DNA of 64,000 bases from Rhodococcoides corynebacterioides NBRC 14404 (GCF_001894765.1 NZ_BCWV01000007.1:124001-188000); one strand, 5' to 3'. Positions 1 through 9,827 are shown, counted from the stretch's first letter. The notes: generated by a model from the sequence alone, not told the origin. A program made the numbers and translations.

Positions 1-779
1 TCGTGTGGTGCATCGGCCGGCGTGACGACGACGGCCGCGCGACCGCCTGCCCGCGCGGGAACCGGGCGTCGTCCGGCGTCCACTGCGCCGACTGCGCCGC
101 CGCCGATCCGTACCGCTTCGTCCACATCGTCCACCGGCAGAACTTCCTGTCGAAGTCCCTCGAACGCGTTGTGCTGCAACCGCACTGGCTGTACGTGGCC
201 ACGTTCGCCGGTGGCGAGACCAAGGTGGGAACCGCGGCGGATCCGCGCAAGAGTGCCCGACTGCTCGAGCAGGGCGCCCTGGTCGGGCGCTACGTCGCCC
301 GTGCCGTCGACGGACGCGTGGTGCGCATCCTCGAGGACGCCGCCACCGACGTCGCCGGGCTGCGGCAGGCCGTGCGCGCCTCGGCCAAGGCCGCCGGACT
401 CGCGCGACCCGTCCACCTCGCCGCCCTGGACGCCGCCAACGCCGACGCCGCGTCGTTCGCCCGCGAGGTGCTGAGAGAGGTGGCGGCCGACCCGTCCACG
501 GAGGTGGCCGACGACAGTTTCTCCGTCGTCGACGAACGGTGGGAGGCGCCGACGCGCGACGACGTGTTCTCCGGGCGACGCTCGTCGTACCCCCTCGATC
601 CGGGCGTCGGGACCCACGGGCTGGACGTGCGATGGGGCGTCGGGTCGGCGGTGGGCGCCGAGGTGACGGCCGATCCCGGCACGGTGTACGTCGCCGACCT
701 GTCCCGTCTGCGGGGGCGCCGGGTGGAGTTCGGTGACTACGAGACGGCGTTGCCCGCGGTGCAGGAAGCGCTGTTCTGA
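1..779 (+). CDS. DUF2797 family protein, 5' end cut off by the window
   Basis: The reading frame is already open at the left edge (codons are in phase with base 3) and stops at TGA 777-779, so the N-terminus is missing. About 258 residues are visible. Near the visible start there are four cysteines (visible residues 3, 16, 28 and 31, the last two as CADC) followed by a DPY...FVHIVHRQNFLSKS segment. That Cys pattern and the VH.VHR block are what I recognise as DUF2797, a family of unknown function with a probable zinc site. The GTG at base 3 is probably an internal valine. No function can be assigned. The family call rests on motif recognition, not a search. Confidence 0.75.
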   Translation, partial: VWCIGRRDDDGRATACPRGNRASSGVHCADCAAADPYRFVHIVHRQNFLSKSLERVVLQPHWLYVATFAGGETKVGTAADPRKSARLLEQGALVGRYVARAVDGRVVRILEDAATDVAGLRQAVRASAKAAGLARPVHLAALDAANADAASFAREVLREVAADPSTEVADDSFSVVDERWEAPTRDDVFSGRRSSYPLDPGVGTHGLDVRWGVGSAVGAEVTADPGTVYVADLSRLRGRRVEFGDYETALPAVQEALF

Positions 780-818
780 CAGCCGTTTCGGGTTCGCCCG
801 TCCGGGCACTCGACGGCC

Positions 819-971
819 ATGCCGATGTATCGAATCAGGGACACCGCCACCGACGACGTGCTGGCCACCGCGGTCCACGAGGACGTCTCCACCGCCGAGG
901 CGTGGGCGGCCGTCGTGGTGAACGACGCCGATCCCGCGCCGGTGACGTGGGTGCTGGAACGGGACCAGTGA
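819..971 (+). CDS. Small hypothetical protein, 50 aa
   Basis: A 50-codon frame from ATG 819 to TGA 969-971 reads MPMYRIRDTATDDVLATAVHE and continues to ...VTWVLERDQ. The composition is acidic and protein-like, and the frame ends just before a strong hairpin, which fits a real short gene co-oriented with the DUF2797 gene 40 bp upstream. I recognise no family. Start choice is uncertain because a second ATG lies two codons downstream. It could also be non-coding. Confidence 0.45.
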   Translation: MPMYRIRDTATDDVLATAVHEDVSTAEAWAAVVVNDADPAPVTWVLERDQ

Positions 972-976
972 CGCAT

Positions 977-1007
977 CGAGGCCCCGCACATGCTGTGCGG
1001 GGCCTCG
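977..1007. terminator. Bidirectional hairpin terminator between the small ORF and tRNA-Ser
   Basis: A perfect 14-bp inverted repeat (CGAGGCCCCGCACA / TGTGCGGGGCCTCG) with a 3-nt loop lies 5 nt after the small plus-strand ORF and just beyond the 3' end of the minus-strand tRNA. It can serve both converging units. There is no long T tract, as is usual in high-GC actinobacteria. Confidence 0.75.
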
Positions 1008-1010
1008 ACG

Positions 1011-1098
1011 TGGCGGAGGATAGGGGATTTGAACCCCTGAGGGCGTTAACCCAACCCGCGTTCCAGGCGAGCGCCATAGGCCACTAGGCGAATCCTCC
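1011..1098 (-). tRNA. tRNA-Ser (anticodon GGA), class II, CCA encoded
   Basis: On the minus strand the acceptor GGAGGAT pairs with ATCCTCC. The anticodon stem CTCGC/GCGGG encloses loop CTGGAAC, giving anticodon GGA (reads UCC/UCU serine codons). The T arm AGGGGTTCAAATCCCCT is canonical. A long variable arm sits between the anticodon and T arms, as expected for serine tRNA. Discriminator G and an encoded CCA (1011-1013) complete the 88-nt gene. Confidence 0.95.
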
Positions 1099-1181
1099 GT
1101 GGGCCACCATACCGGCGGCACCCCGCTCGGAGCCAATCGGACCCGCGACCAGGGGAGTTCGGTGCCGCGCCGGGACTATGA

Positions 1182-2609
<1,428 letters not shown>

Positions 2610-2643
2610 TCGTTCGGCTGGGCTGCGCAGCGCGCCCTGACTT

Positions 2644-2863
2644 GCGCAGGTTCCGGTCACGTGCGCGGGTTGCAACCGGTGAGGGTGGCGGGAACCTGAG
2701 CAGATGGGGCTTGCGGAGTTGCTGCGCAGGTTCTGGTCAGGCGCGCAGGTTGCAGCTGGTGAGGGTGGCGGGAACCTGAGCAGGTGGCGCGGTTCCGGCA
2801 GTTGCGCAGGTTCTGGTCAGGCGCGCAGGTTGCAGCTGGTGAGGGTGGCGGAAACCTGAGCAG
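2644..2863. repeat. Upstream array: three 60-bp palindromic repeats at exact 80-bp period
   Basis: Three copies (2644-2703, 2724-2783, 2804-2863) are separated by 20-bp spacers. Each begins GCGCAGGTTC and ends GAACCTGAGCAG or GAAACCTGAGCAG, so the two ends form an imperfect inverted repeat. The centre carries GGTTGCAACC (copy 1, a perfect 10-bp palindrome) or GGTTGCAGCT (copies 2 and 3, pairing kept only through G.T). This array fills the 339-bp gap between aspC and the AbiEi/DUF559 gene. The same unit recurs on the far side of that gene at 3878-4017. I saw no other copy in the window. Confidence 0.9.
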
Positions 2864-2948
2864 GTGTCGCCGCTCGGTGGGTGTGGACAACTCCGAGCCC
2901 TGTGGATGACGGCCTCGTCGCCGTCCGTCAGCCCGTCATGCTGCTCGA

Positions 2949-3860
2949 ATGAGTGCACAGCCCGAGTTCACCTCGGACGAGAACGACCTTCTGCTGACCC
3001 GGCGTGCTCTCCTCCGCCGTGGGGTGACGGACGCGGAGATTCGAACCGCCAAGCGGGGCGGCACGATCGTTCCGATCCGGCGCGGGTGCTTCGCCGAGAC
3101 GGTGCAGATCACTGCTGCCACTCCGGAGGAGCGGCACCTACTCCTGGCTCGTGCGGCACTCGACGCGGCCTCGTCGGGTCTGGTTCTGAGTCACCAGTCC
3201 GCCGCCCTGGCCTGGGGCTTCGATCTCTGGCGGGGCGCGCCCGAGATCGTGCACCTCACCGCCGATCGTCCGACCGGCGGACGGGTCGACCGTATGCGAC
3301 ACGTGCACGCGCATCTGCTGGACGCGGTGGACGTCACGGAGCGGCTCGGACTCCCGATCACGACGGCGGCACGCACCATCGCCGACCTTGCGTGCGCCCT
3401 ACCGTTCGACGAGGCGGTCTGCGTGGGGGATTCGGCACTGCGCTCTCAGCTGGCCACACCCGAACTGCTGGCAGCAGCGCTTGCACGCTGCGGTCGTCGT
3501 CGGGGAACCGCCAAGGCGCGACGGGTTCTGTCCTTCCTCGACAGCCGCAGCGAGAGTGTCGGTGAATCCCGCAGCCGCGTGTACTTCGACCGGTTCGACG
3601 TCCCGGCTCCGGACCTGCAGGTCGAGATCGTGGTCGACGGGAAGACCTACCGCGTCGACTTTCTCTGGGACGGGGTCGTGGGTGAGTTCGACGGCCTGAG
3701 CAAGTACGCCGGGGACCAGGGTGGTGACGCCGTGGTCCGCGAGAAGCTGCGCGAGGACGCGCTCCGGGCCGCGGGATACGTGGTGATCCGCTGGACCTGG
3801 GCGGACCTCGCGGACGGCCGGCTGGCACGACGGGTCCTCGCTGCTCTGGTCGGTCGGTGA
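2949..3860 (+). CDS. AbiEi-like / DUF559 (Vsr-type nuclease fold) protein
   Basis: A 303-residue protein. The N-terminal part (about 12-60) has LLTRRALLRRGVTDAEIRTAKRGG, resembling the winged-helix AbiEi antitoxin N-terminal domain. The C-terminal part (about 200-300) matches the DUF559/Vsr-like restriction-endonuclease fold: GESRSR (205-210), VDFLW with D237, GEFDG with E246 and D248, K252, then REKLREDALRAAGYVVIRWTW. Putative metal residues are therefore retained. Solitary proteins of this architecture are common in actinobacteria and their role is unknown; defence or DNA processing are guesses. No partner toxin gene lies beside it. Five palindromic repeats flank it (three before, two after), an arrangement reminiscent of REP elements around RAYT genes. 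Confidence 0.75.
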   Translation: MSAQPEFTSDENDLLLTRRALLRRGVTDAEIRTAKRGGTIVPIRRGCFAETVQITAATPEERHLLLARAALDAASSGLVLSHQSAALAWGFDLWRGAPEIVHLTADRPTGGRVDRMRHVHAHLLDAVDVTERLGLPITTAARTIADLACALPFDEAVCVGDSALRSQLATPELLAAALARCGRRRGTAKARRVLSFLDSRSESVGESRSRVYFDRFDVPAPDLQVEIVVDGKTYRVDFLWDGVVGEFDGLSKYAGDQGGDAVVREKLREDALRAAGYVVIRWTWADLADGRLARRVLAALVGR

Positions 3861-3877
3861 CCGGCTGCCGAGCACCT

Positions 3878-4017
3878 GCGCAGGTTCTGGTCACCTGCAC
3901 GGGTTGCAACCGGTGAGGGTGACGGAAACCTGAGCGGGTGGGGGCTGCCGAGCACCTGCGCAGGTTCTGGTCACCTACACGGGTTGCAACCGGTGAGGAT
4001 GGCGGAAACCTGAGCAC
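3878..4017. repeat. Downstream array: two 60-bp palindromic repeats at 80-bp period
   Basis: Copies 3878-3937 and 3958-4017 are the same unit as upstream, again exactly 80 bp apart. The 20-bp stretches preceding each copy share GGCTGCCGAGCACCT. Both have the GGTTGCAACC core. The array fills the gap between the AbiEi/DUF559 gene (ends 3860) and the HhH gene (starts 4046). Confidence 0.9.
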
Positions 4018-4045
4018 CCGGCACCCCCGTGCCACACTGGACCCC

Positions 4046-4630
4046 ATGGCCAGGACCCTCCATCTGGTCGGCGACCCGGACGCCGACGCACTGCTCGCCT
4101 CCGACCCGCTCGCCCTGCTGATCGGGATGTTGCTCGACCAACAGGTGCCGATGGAGTCGGCGTTCGCGGGACCGAAGAAGCTGGTCGATCGGATCGGGTC
4201 TCTCGACGTGCACACCATCGCCGAGATGCCAGAGGACACTTTCCTCGAGTACTGCAGCACCACGCCGGCGGTGCATCGCTTCCCCGGCTCCATGGGCAAG
4301 CGGATCCAGGCGTTGTGCGCGTACATCGTCGACGAGTGGGGCGGTCGCGCCGACGCCATCTGGACCGACGGCGAGCCCAACGGCAAGGAAGTTCTGAAGC
4401 GGCTCACAGCGCTGCCGGGATACGGCGACCAGAAGGCACGGATCTTCGTGGCGTTGCTGGGCAAGCAGATGGGCGTCGAGCCGGTCGGGTGGCGCGAGGC
4501 CGCCGGTGCCTACGGTGAGGACGGGTCGCGGCGGTCCATCGCCGACGTGGTCGACGCGGAGTCGCTCGGGCAGGTCCGCGAGTTCAAGAAGGCCGCGAAG
4601 AAGGCGGCCAAGGAGAGCGCCGGCTCGTAG
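4046..4630 (+). CDS. HhH-GPD family base-excision repair-type protein
   Basis: A 194-residue protein with a helix-hairpin-helix segment LKRLTALPGYGDQKARIFVALLG at about residues 120-141, preceded by a helical GPD-like region. Such proteins are annotated as base-excision DNA glycosylase relatives. The substrate is unknown, and I cannot confirm a catalytic Asp/Lys by eye. The C-terminus is Lys/Ala rich (FKKAAKKAAKES). ATG 4046 follows the second repeat array by 28 bp, so any promoter must lie in or overlap the repeats. dnaX starts 38 bp downstream. Confidence 0.75.
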   Translation: MARTLHLVGDPDADALLASDPLALLIGMLLDQQVPMESAFAGPKKLVDRIGSLDVHTIAEMPEDTFLEYCSTTPAVHRFPGSMGKRIQALCAYIVDEWGGRADAIWTDGEPNGKEVLKRLTALPGYGDQKARIFVALLGKQMGVEPVGWREAAGAYGEDGSRRSIADVVDAESLGQVREFKKAAKKAAKESAGS

Positions 4631-4668
4631 ATTCTCGACTGTCGGACGACGTCGGTAGTCTCCTCGAC

Positions 4669-6921
4669 GTGGCCTTGTACCGGAAGTACCGTCCTGCGTC
4701 GTTCGCGGAAGTGGTGGGCCAGGAGCACGTCACCGAGCCGCTGTCGGTCGCGCTGGACTCTGGCCGCATCAACCATGCCTACCTGTTCTCCGGCCCGCGC
4801 GGGTGCGGCAAGACGTCGTCGGCGCGCATTCTCGCCCGGTCGCTCAACTGCGTGCAGGGCCCGACGTCGACGCCGTGCGGTGTCTGCTCCTCGTGCGTGG
4901 CCCTGGCGCCCGGTGGTCCCGGCAACCTGGACGTGATCGAGCTCGACGCCGCCAGTCACGGCGGTGTCGACGACACCCGGGAATTGCGGGATCGGGCGTT
5001 CTACGCCCCGGCCGAGTCGCGGTACCGCGTCTTCATCGTGGACGAGGCGCACATGGTCACCACGGCGGGATTCAACGCGCTGCTCAAGATCGTCGAGGAG
5101 CCGCCCGCGCACCTGATCTTCGTCTTCGCCACCACGGAGCCGGAGAAGGTGTTGCCGACCATTCGCAGTCGCACGCACCACTATCCGTTCCGCTTGCTTC
5201 CGCCTGTCGCGATGCGCGGGTTGATGGAGCGCATCTGCGCCGAAGAGAACGTGACGGTCCAGGATGCGGTGTATCCGTTGGTCATTCGGGCCGGCGGGGG
5301 GTCGCCGCGTGACACCCTCAGCGTGCTCGACCAGTTGCTGGCCGGCGCGGGGGACGAGGGTGTCCAGTACTCCCGCGCCCTGATGTTGCTCGGCGTCACC
5401 GATGTCGCGCTGATCGACGAAGCGGTCGACGCCCTGGCGGCGCAGGACGGTGCCGCGCTGTTCGGAACCGTGGAGAAGGTCATGGACGCCGGCCACGATC
5501 CGCGCCGCTTCGCCGTCGATCTGCTCGATCGCTTCCGCGACCTGATCCTCATGCGCGCGGTGCCCGACGCCGGGGAGCGCGGACTCGTCGACGCCCCCGC
5601 CGACATGATCGAGCGGATGCGGGACGAGGCCGAGCGCATCGGCCCCGCCACACTGGCTCGGTACGCCGAGACGGTGCACGCCGGCCTGGGCGAGATGCGG
5701 GGTGCCACGGCGCCGAGGTTGCTGCTCGAGGTCATGTGCGCTCGCATGCTGCTGCCGGCGGCGTCCGACGCGGAAAGTGCTGTGCTGCACCGCATCGAAC
5801 GGTTGGAACGACGTCTCGACGTCAGCCTCCCGGTCGGCGAGCAGGCTGCGGTGGACGCCGAGCACCGGCAGGACCGCGCGGCGGCCGAGGCTCCGCGTGC
5901 CGACGCCCCGCGCGCCGCGGCCGCGACGGAGGCCGCGCCGCGATTCGTCCGGCCGTCCGAGCGGGCAGCCGCAGCACCCCCCACACCGGAGCCGCCGCGT
6001 CAGGAACCCCCTACCTCGGAGCCGCCGCGCCAGGAACCCCCTGCACCGGAGCCGCCGCGCCAGGAACCCCCTGCTGCGGAAGCGCCGCGGCAGAGCCCCC
6101 CTGCCCCGGAGCCGCCACGCCAGGAACCCCCGCAGCAGCCGCACCAGGAATCGCCGGAGCCGCCGCGCCAGGAACCCCCGGAGCCGACTCGGGTGGCCCC
6201 GGCCGATCCGGTTCCCGCCCCGACCCCCGAGCCGGAACCCGCCGCCGCTCCCGAGTACGCGCACGAACCCGAACCCGCGGCCGAGCCGGATCCGGAGCCG
6301 ATCGCGGCATCGGGCCCGGACGCCGCGGACATCCGCGCTGTCTGGTCGGAGGTGCGCACCAAGGTGCGGGAGCGGAGTCGGACGGTCGAGGTGATGCTGT
6401 CCGGCGCCACCGTTCGCGCGGTCACCGACGGCACGCTCGTCCTCGCCCACGATTCGGCCCCGCTGGCGAAGCGACTGGTCGAGCCGCGGAACGCCGCGGT
6501 GATCGTCGACGCGCTGCGCGACGTGTTCGGGGTCGAGTGGACGGTGCAGTGCGAGGTGGGCGGTGCTGCCGCTGCCCCGGCACCCGCCGCGGCTCCCGCG
6601 GCCGCGCCGAAGGAGCGTCCGGCACCGCCCCGGTTCTCGCGCCCGTCCCGGTCGACCCCGCCGCCCGCGCCCTCGAGGGCATCCCCGGACGGCCGCGACG
6701 GGTCCGACGACATCCCACCGCCTCCAGAGGAGCCGGACTATCCGGATCCGGGGTACGACTCCTACGACGGCCCTCCGCCCCCGGAAAGTCCGGAGGAGCA
6801 GGAGGAGATGATGAAGCAGGCCAAGGAGCCGGTGGATCCTGCGACGCGTCGTGACCCCGACGAGGTGGCCCTGGAACTGCTGCAGACCGAGCTGGGCGCG
6901 ACGCCGATCAAGGAGGTCTAG
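4669..6921 (+). CDS. dnaX: DNA polymerase III subunit gamma/tau
   Basis: This 750-residue AAA+ clamp-loader subunit loads the beta sliding clamp. Walker A is GPRGCGKT (42-49), the zinc module has C61, C70, C73 and C76, and Walker B/DEAH is at 125-128. The sensor-1 segment is IFVFATTEPEK. The region from about 430 to 540 is a Pro/Glu-rich linker built from repeated EPPRQEPP-like units, followed by a tau-like domain and a second Pro-rich tail. The start is GTG 4669 (MALYRKYRP is the usual N-terminus). The stop TAG overlaps the minus-strand regulator stop in one CTAG palindrome (6918-6921). Confidence 0.97.
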   Translation: MALYRKYRPASFAEVVGQEHVTEPLSVALDSGRINHAYLFSGPRGCGKTSSARILARSLNCVQGPTSTPCGVCSSCVALAPGGPGNLDVIELDAASHGGVDDTRELRDRAFYAPAESRYRVFIVDEAHMVTTAGFNALLKIVEEPPAHLIFVFATTEPEKVLPTIRSRTHHYPFRLLPPVAMRGLMERICAEENVTVQDAVYPLVIRAGGGSPRDTLSVLDQLLAGAGDEGVQYSRALMLLGVTDVALIDEAVDALAAQDGAALFGTVEKVMDAGHDPRRFAVDLLDRFRDLILMRAVPDAGERGLVDAPADMIERMRDEAERIGPATLARYAETVHAGLGEMRGATAPRLLLEVMCARMLLPAASDAESAVLHRIERLERRLDVSLPVGEQAAVDAEHRQDRAAAEAPRADAPRAAAATEAAPRFVRPSERAAAAPPTPEPPRQEPPTSEPPRQEPPAPEPPRQEPPAAEAPRQSPPAPEPPRQEPPQQPHQESPEPPRQEPPEPTRVAPADPVPAPTPEPEPAAAPEYAHEPEPAAEPDPEPIAASGPDAADIRAVWSEVRTKVRERSRTVEVMLSGATVRAVTDGTLVLAHDSAPLAKRLVEPRNAAVIVDALRDVFGVEWTVQCEVGGAAAAPAPAAAPAAAPKERPAPPRFSRPSRSTPPPAPSRASPDGRDGSDDIPPPPEEPDYPDPGYDSYDGPPPPESPEEQEEMMKQAKEPVDPATRRDPDEVALELLQTELGATPIKEV

Positions 6922-7553
6922 AGGCCGGCCTCGGCGGCGGCGATGGCGGCCTGCACGCGGGACTCCAGTCCGAGTTTGGCCAGTACGCGCGACACGTGGG
7001 TCTTCACTGTCGCCTCGCTGACCTGCAGCGCCGTCGACAGTTCGTGGTTGGACAGACCCTGGCCCAACAGGTGGAGCACGTCGCGTTCGCGGGGCGTGAG
7101 GTCGTCGTATCCCGCCGGTGCGGTCGTCGAACGGGGGCTGCTGACGAACCGCTCGATCACCGCCCGGGTGGCGCCGGGCCCGAGGGCGCCGTCCCCCGCC
7201 GCGACGCTGCGCACGGCGCCGAGCAACTCGTCGGCCGACGCCGTCTTGAGCAGGAAACCCGAGGCGCCGGCGTGCAAGGCGGCGAAGACGTAGTCGTCCA
7301 CGTCGAACGTGGTGAGCACCAGGACTCGGCTCGACGTCGTCTCGACGATGTGCCGGGTCGCCTCGATGCCGTCCATCCCCGGCATGCGAATGTCCATGAG
7401 CACCACGTCGGGACGATGCGTCCGGGCGACGGTGACCGCCGACGCGCCGTTCTCGGCCTCGGCGACCACCTCGATGTCGTCGTGCCCATCCAGCAGCATG
7501 CGAAGACCGGCGCGGATCGCGGCGTGGTCGTCCGCCAGCACCACCGTGATCAC
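6918..7553 (-). CDS. NarL/LuxR-family response regulator
   Basis: A 211-residue regulator. The receiver domain has acidic pocket DD (8-9), phospho-acceptor D54 in VLMDIRMPG, and FLLKTAS near the conserved lysine. The C-terminal LuxR HTH reads LTPRERDVLHLLGQGLSNHEL...SEATVKTHVSRVLAKLGL. GTG 7553 is chosen because it gives the canonical ITVVLADDH start and overlaps the kinase stop by 4 nt (GTGA), implying translational coupling with the upstream kinase. A longer in-frame ATG at 7604 lies inside the kinase gene and is less likely. Target genes are unknown. Confidence 0.9.
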   Translation of the reverse strand: MITVVLADDHAAIRAGLRMLLDGHDDIEVVAEAENGASAVTVARTHRPDVVLMDIRMPGMDGIEATRHIVETTSSRVLVLTTFDVDDYVFAALHAGASGFLLKTASADELLGAVRSVAAGDGALGPGATRAVIERFVSSPRSTTAPAGYDDLTPRERDVLHLLGQGLSNHELSTALQVSEATVKTHVSRVLAKLGLESRVQAAIAAAEAGL

Positions 7554-8695
7554 GACGCCGACCCCACCGGGAGGTGCGCTCGGACCACCCAGTGCCCGCC
7601 GCACGGACCCGCGCTGCAGTCGCCGCCGAGCAGTTGCGCGCGGTGCTTCATGTTCGCGAGCCCGCGGCCGACGCGCCGGGTCTTGTCGGCGTCCGCATCG
7701 AGGTCGTTGCGGACGATCAGTCGCAGCTCGGTGCCCGTGCGGTTCGCGGCGACGTCGATGGGCCGACGAGCTGCGTGCTTCATAGCGTTGACCACGGCTT
7801 CATGGACGATGCGGTAGGCCGCGTGGTCGACGACGGTGGGCAGGTCCCCGACCTCGAGGTCGACCGAGACGTCGGTGCCGGTCGCGCGGGCCGCGTCGAC
7901 GACGACGTGCAGGTCCGCCAAGCGGGGCGGGGCGACGGCGGGATCGGCGGCGTCGGCGTGGAGGACGTCGATCATGGCGCGCATCTCGGTCAACGCGGCG
8001 GTGCTTCCGGTGCGGATCGCGATCAGCGATTCGCGCACGGCCGGGTCGACGTCGCGAGAGAGCGCCGCGGTGGAGTGGATGGCGATGGAGGACAGATGCC
8101 CGGCGATGACGTCGTGCAGGTCGCGGGCCATGGCGTTGCGCTCCTCGGCGACGGCGGCCTCGCGGTCGCGGTCGGCGAGGATGCGGTGGGCGCGGGCCCG
8201 TTCGCGTTCGATGTCGGTCAGCTCCACCTGCCGCTTGATGGCCAGGCCCCACCAGAGGGAGGTCCCGAAGAACAGGGCACTCACCACGAGCGCGCCGGCG
8301 GCGGGTCGGACGTCGTGCTCCGCGGCCAGCACGACGCCCGCCAGCACGACGACGCCGATGCCCGTCGCGTAGGTGGCCGCCCGCCCCACCCGCGGCGACC
8401 CGTGTCGGACGGCGGCGTAGAGCAGGTCGGCGAGGACGATCCAGACGGGCACCGATGGGCCGAGGACGAGATCCACGGCGAACAGCACGGTGCCGAGGGC
8501 GAGGGCCGCTCCCGGCCGGGCGCGTCGGGCGCACCCGACGAGGCAGAGGGCGGCGAGCAGGACGAGTCGTACGGCGAGCGGTACGTCGGTGCGTTCGGTG
8601 CCCAGCGAGAAGAGCCCGGAGAGGTAGAGGACCACTCCGACGCCGAACAGGCCCGCGGCGATGACGACGTCGAGGGACACGCGTCGCGATCTCAC
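7550..8695 (-). CDS. Sensor histidine kinase, NarL-type (HisKA_3)
   Basis: A 381-residue membrane kinase. Five to six hydrophobic segments lie between residues 9 and 152. A coiled linker and the HisKA_3 motif ERNAMARDLHDVIAGH (H194) follow, then a HATPase_c domain with the N-box HEAVVNAMKHA and G-box GRGLANMKHRA. It would autophosphorylate and pass phosphate to the adjacent regulator. GTG 8695 is preferred, since upstream in-frame sequence is Arg/His-rich shadow from the opposite strand. No extracellular sensor domain of note is present, so the stimulus is probably sensed in the membrane, as in DesK/LiaS-like kinases. Confidence 0.9.
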   Translation of the reverse strand: MRSRRVSLDVVIAAGLFGVGVVLYLSGLFSLGTERTDVPLAVRLVLLAALCLVGCARRARPGAALALGTVLFAVDLVLGPSVPVWIVLADLLYAAVRHGSPRVGRAATYATGIGVVVLAGVVLAAEHDVRPAAGALVVSALFFGTSLWWGLAIKRQVELTDIERERARAHRILADRDREAAVAEERNAMARDLHDVIAGHLSSIAIHSTAALSRDVDPAVRESLIAIRTGSTAALTEMRAMIDVLHADAADPAVAPPRLADLHVVVDAARATGTDVSVDLEVGDLPTVVDHAAYRIVHEAVVNAMKHAARRPIDVAANRTGTELRLIVRNDLDADADKTRRVGRGLANMKHRAQLLGGDCSAGPCGGHWVVRAHLPVGSAS

Positions 8696-8804
8696 CGCCT
8701 CATCACAGCACGGCCGGGGACGGCGGTCGTCATTCCTTCGGATGACCGGCGGGTGGCTCGGTCGGCCGATGTGGCAGGCCGCCCGACGATCGACGCTGAT
8801 CCGT

Positions 8805-8996
8805 ATGACGACACAACTCTGGAAGGTTCTCGGTTCCCTGGCCCTGATCGTGGTGGGTGGCTGCCTGTGGCTGTTCGCCCGCGACACCGAATTCCTGTGG
8901 TTCCGCGGCGGACCGCTGGGCGTGGTGCTGGTCGTGGTGGGCGCGATCGACCTGGTGGGCTCGCTGTGGTCCCGTGACCGTCGGCGGGCCGAGTGA
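8805..8996 (+). CDS. Small two-helix membrane protein
   Basis: A 63-residue protein: MTTQLWKVLG, a hydrophobic helix (about 9-23), a short FARDTEFLWFRGG loop, a second helix (about 34-51) and a basic tail. No family recognised. Its last codons overlap the start of the GAP-family gene by 4 nt (GTGA), so the two are probably translated together. Longer in-frame starts upstream would read through the kinase promoter region and look like shadow sequence. Confidence 0.65.
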   Translation: MTTQLWKVLGSLALIVVGGCLWLFARDTEFLWFRGGPLGVVLVVVGAIDLVGSLWSRDRRRAE

Positions 8997-9679
8997 CAGC
9001 CACCCTGGCGGCGGCGCTCGCCGGGCTGGCGCTCGTCGACAGCACGTCCCTCGGGACGCTCGTGGTGCCGTTGTGGTTCCTGCTGGCGCCGGGCCGACCC
9101 CGGGTCCGGGTGCTCGCCGGCTACCTGGCCGTGCTGGCGTCGTTCTACGCGGTGGTGGGTATCGCCCTGTGGTCGCTCGCCCGGCTCGGGGTGACCGTGG
9201 CGTCCGGATCGCTCGATCATCCGGCCGTCCGTGTGGCGCAGTTGGTGCTGGGCCTCGCCCTGTTCGCCTGGAGCTTCCGGTTCGATTCGCGGCGCGGCGC
9301 GAGCAGTGTCGCGCGGTGGCGCGAGCGGGTGACGACGTCCGGGACCGGTGTGCGGCCGGTCGTCGGGCTCGCTCTGGTGGCCGGGCTGTCCGAGGTGGCG
9401 ACGATGCTGCCGTATCTCGGCGCGATCGGGTTGCTGGTGTCCGCGGACGTGTCACCGCCGACGGCGGCGGCGACCCTGGCGGCGTACTGCCTGCTCATGG
9501 TCGCGCCGGCCGCGGCGATCACGGGTGCCCGGCTGGCCGTCGGGCGTCGGCTGGACGGTCCGCTCGGCCGGATCGACGGCTACCTCTCGGCGCGCGCGGA
9601 CACCGTGGTCGGCTGGGTGATCGGCATCGTCGGGTTCGTGCTCGCGGCCTCGGCGGCGAACGCACTCGTCTTCGCGTGA
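8993..9679 (+). CDS. GAP/Sap-family membrane protein
   Basis: A 228-residue polytopic protein with about six hydrophobic segments. The N-terminal segment ALAGLALVDSTSLGTLVVPLWFLLAPGRPRVRVLAGYL and the overall layout match the GAP (Sap, sulfolipid-1-addressing protein) family. In mycobacteria members act in surface glycolipid export together with MmpL-type transporters. Here there is no MmpL neighbour, so the substrate is unknown. The start is GTG 8993, coupled to the small membrane protein upstream. Confidence 0.75.
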   Translation: MTATLAAALAGLALVDSTSLGTLVVPLWFLLAPGRPRVRVLAGYLAVLASFYAVVGIALWSLARLGVTVASGSLDHPAVRVAQLVLGLALFAWSFRFDSRRGASSVARWRERVTTSGTGVRPVVGLALVAGLSEVATMLPYLGAIGLLVSADVSPPTAAATLAAYCLLMVAPAAAITGARLAVGRRLDGPLGRIDGYLSARADTVVGWVIGIVGFVLAASAANALVFA

Positions 9680-9827
9680 CCCTCCGCGGTCATCTCTCGT
9701 GCTCGTTTCGGACCTGTCGGGCACGTCCGCGCCCGCCTAGTGTGACCATCGTCGAGGTCTGTACCTCGTGGGCTCCGACGCGCTGCGTCGAGATGCCCGA
9801 TCCACTTCTCGGAAGGAACTGCGCGCA

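Noticed and set aside
2657-2958. Small minus-strand ORFs with repeated RHPHQLQPARLTRTCA-like peptides
   Set aside because: They are translations of the palindromic repeats, not a gene family.
2644-4017. Repeat-spacer arrays (60-bp repeats, 20-bp spacers) as a CRISPR
   Set aside because: Repeats are too long and too variable, spacers are only 20 bp and partly shared, and no cas gene is present.
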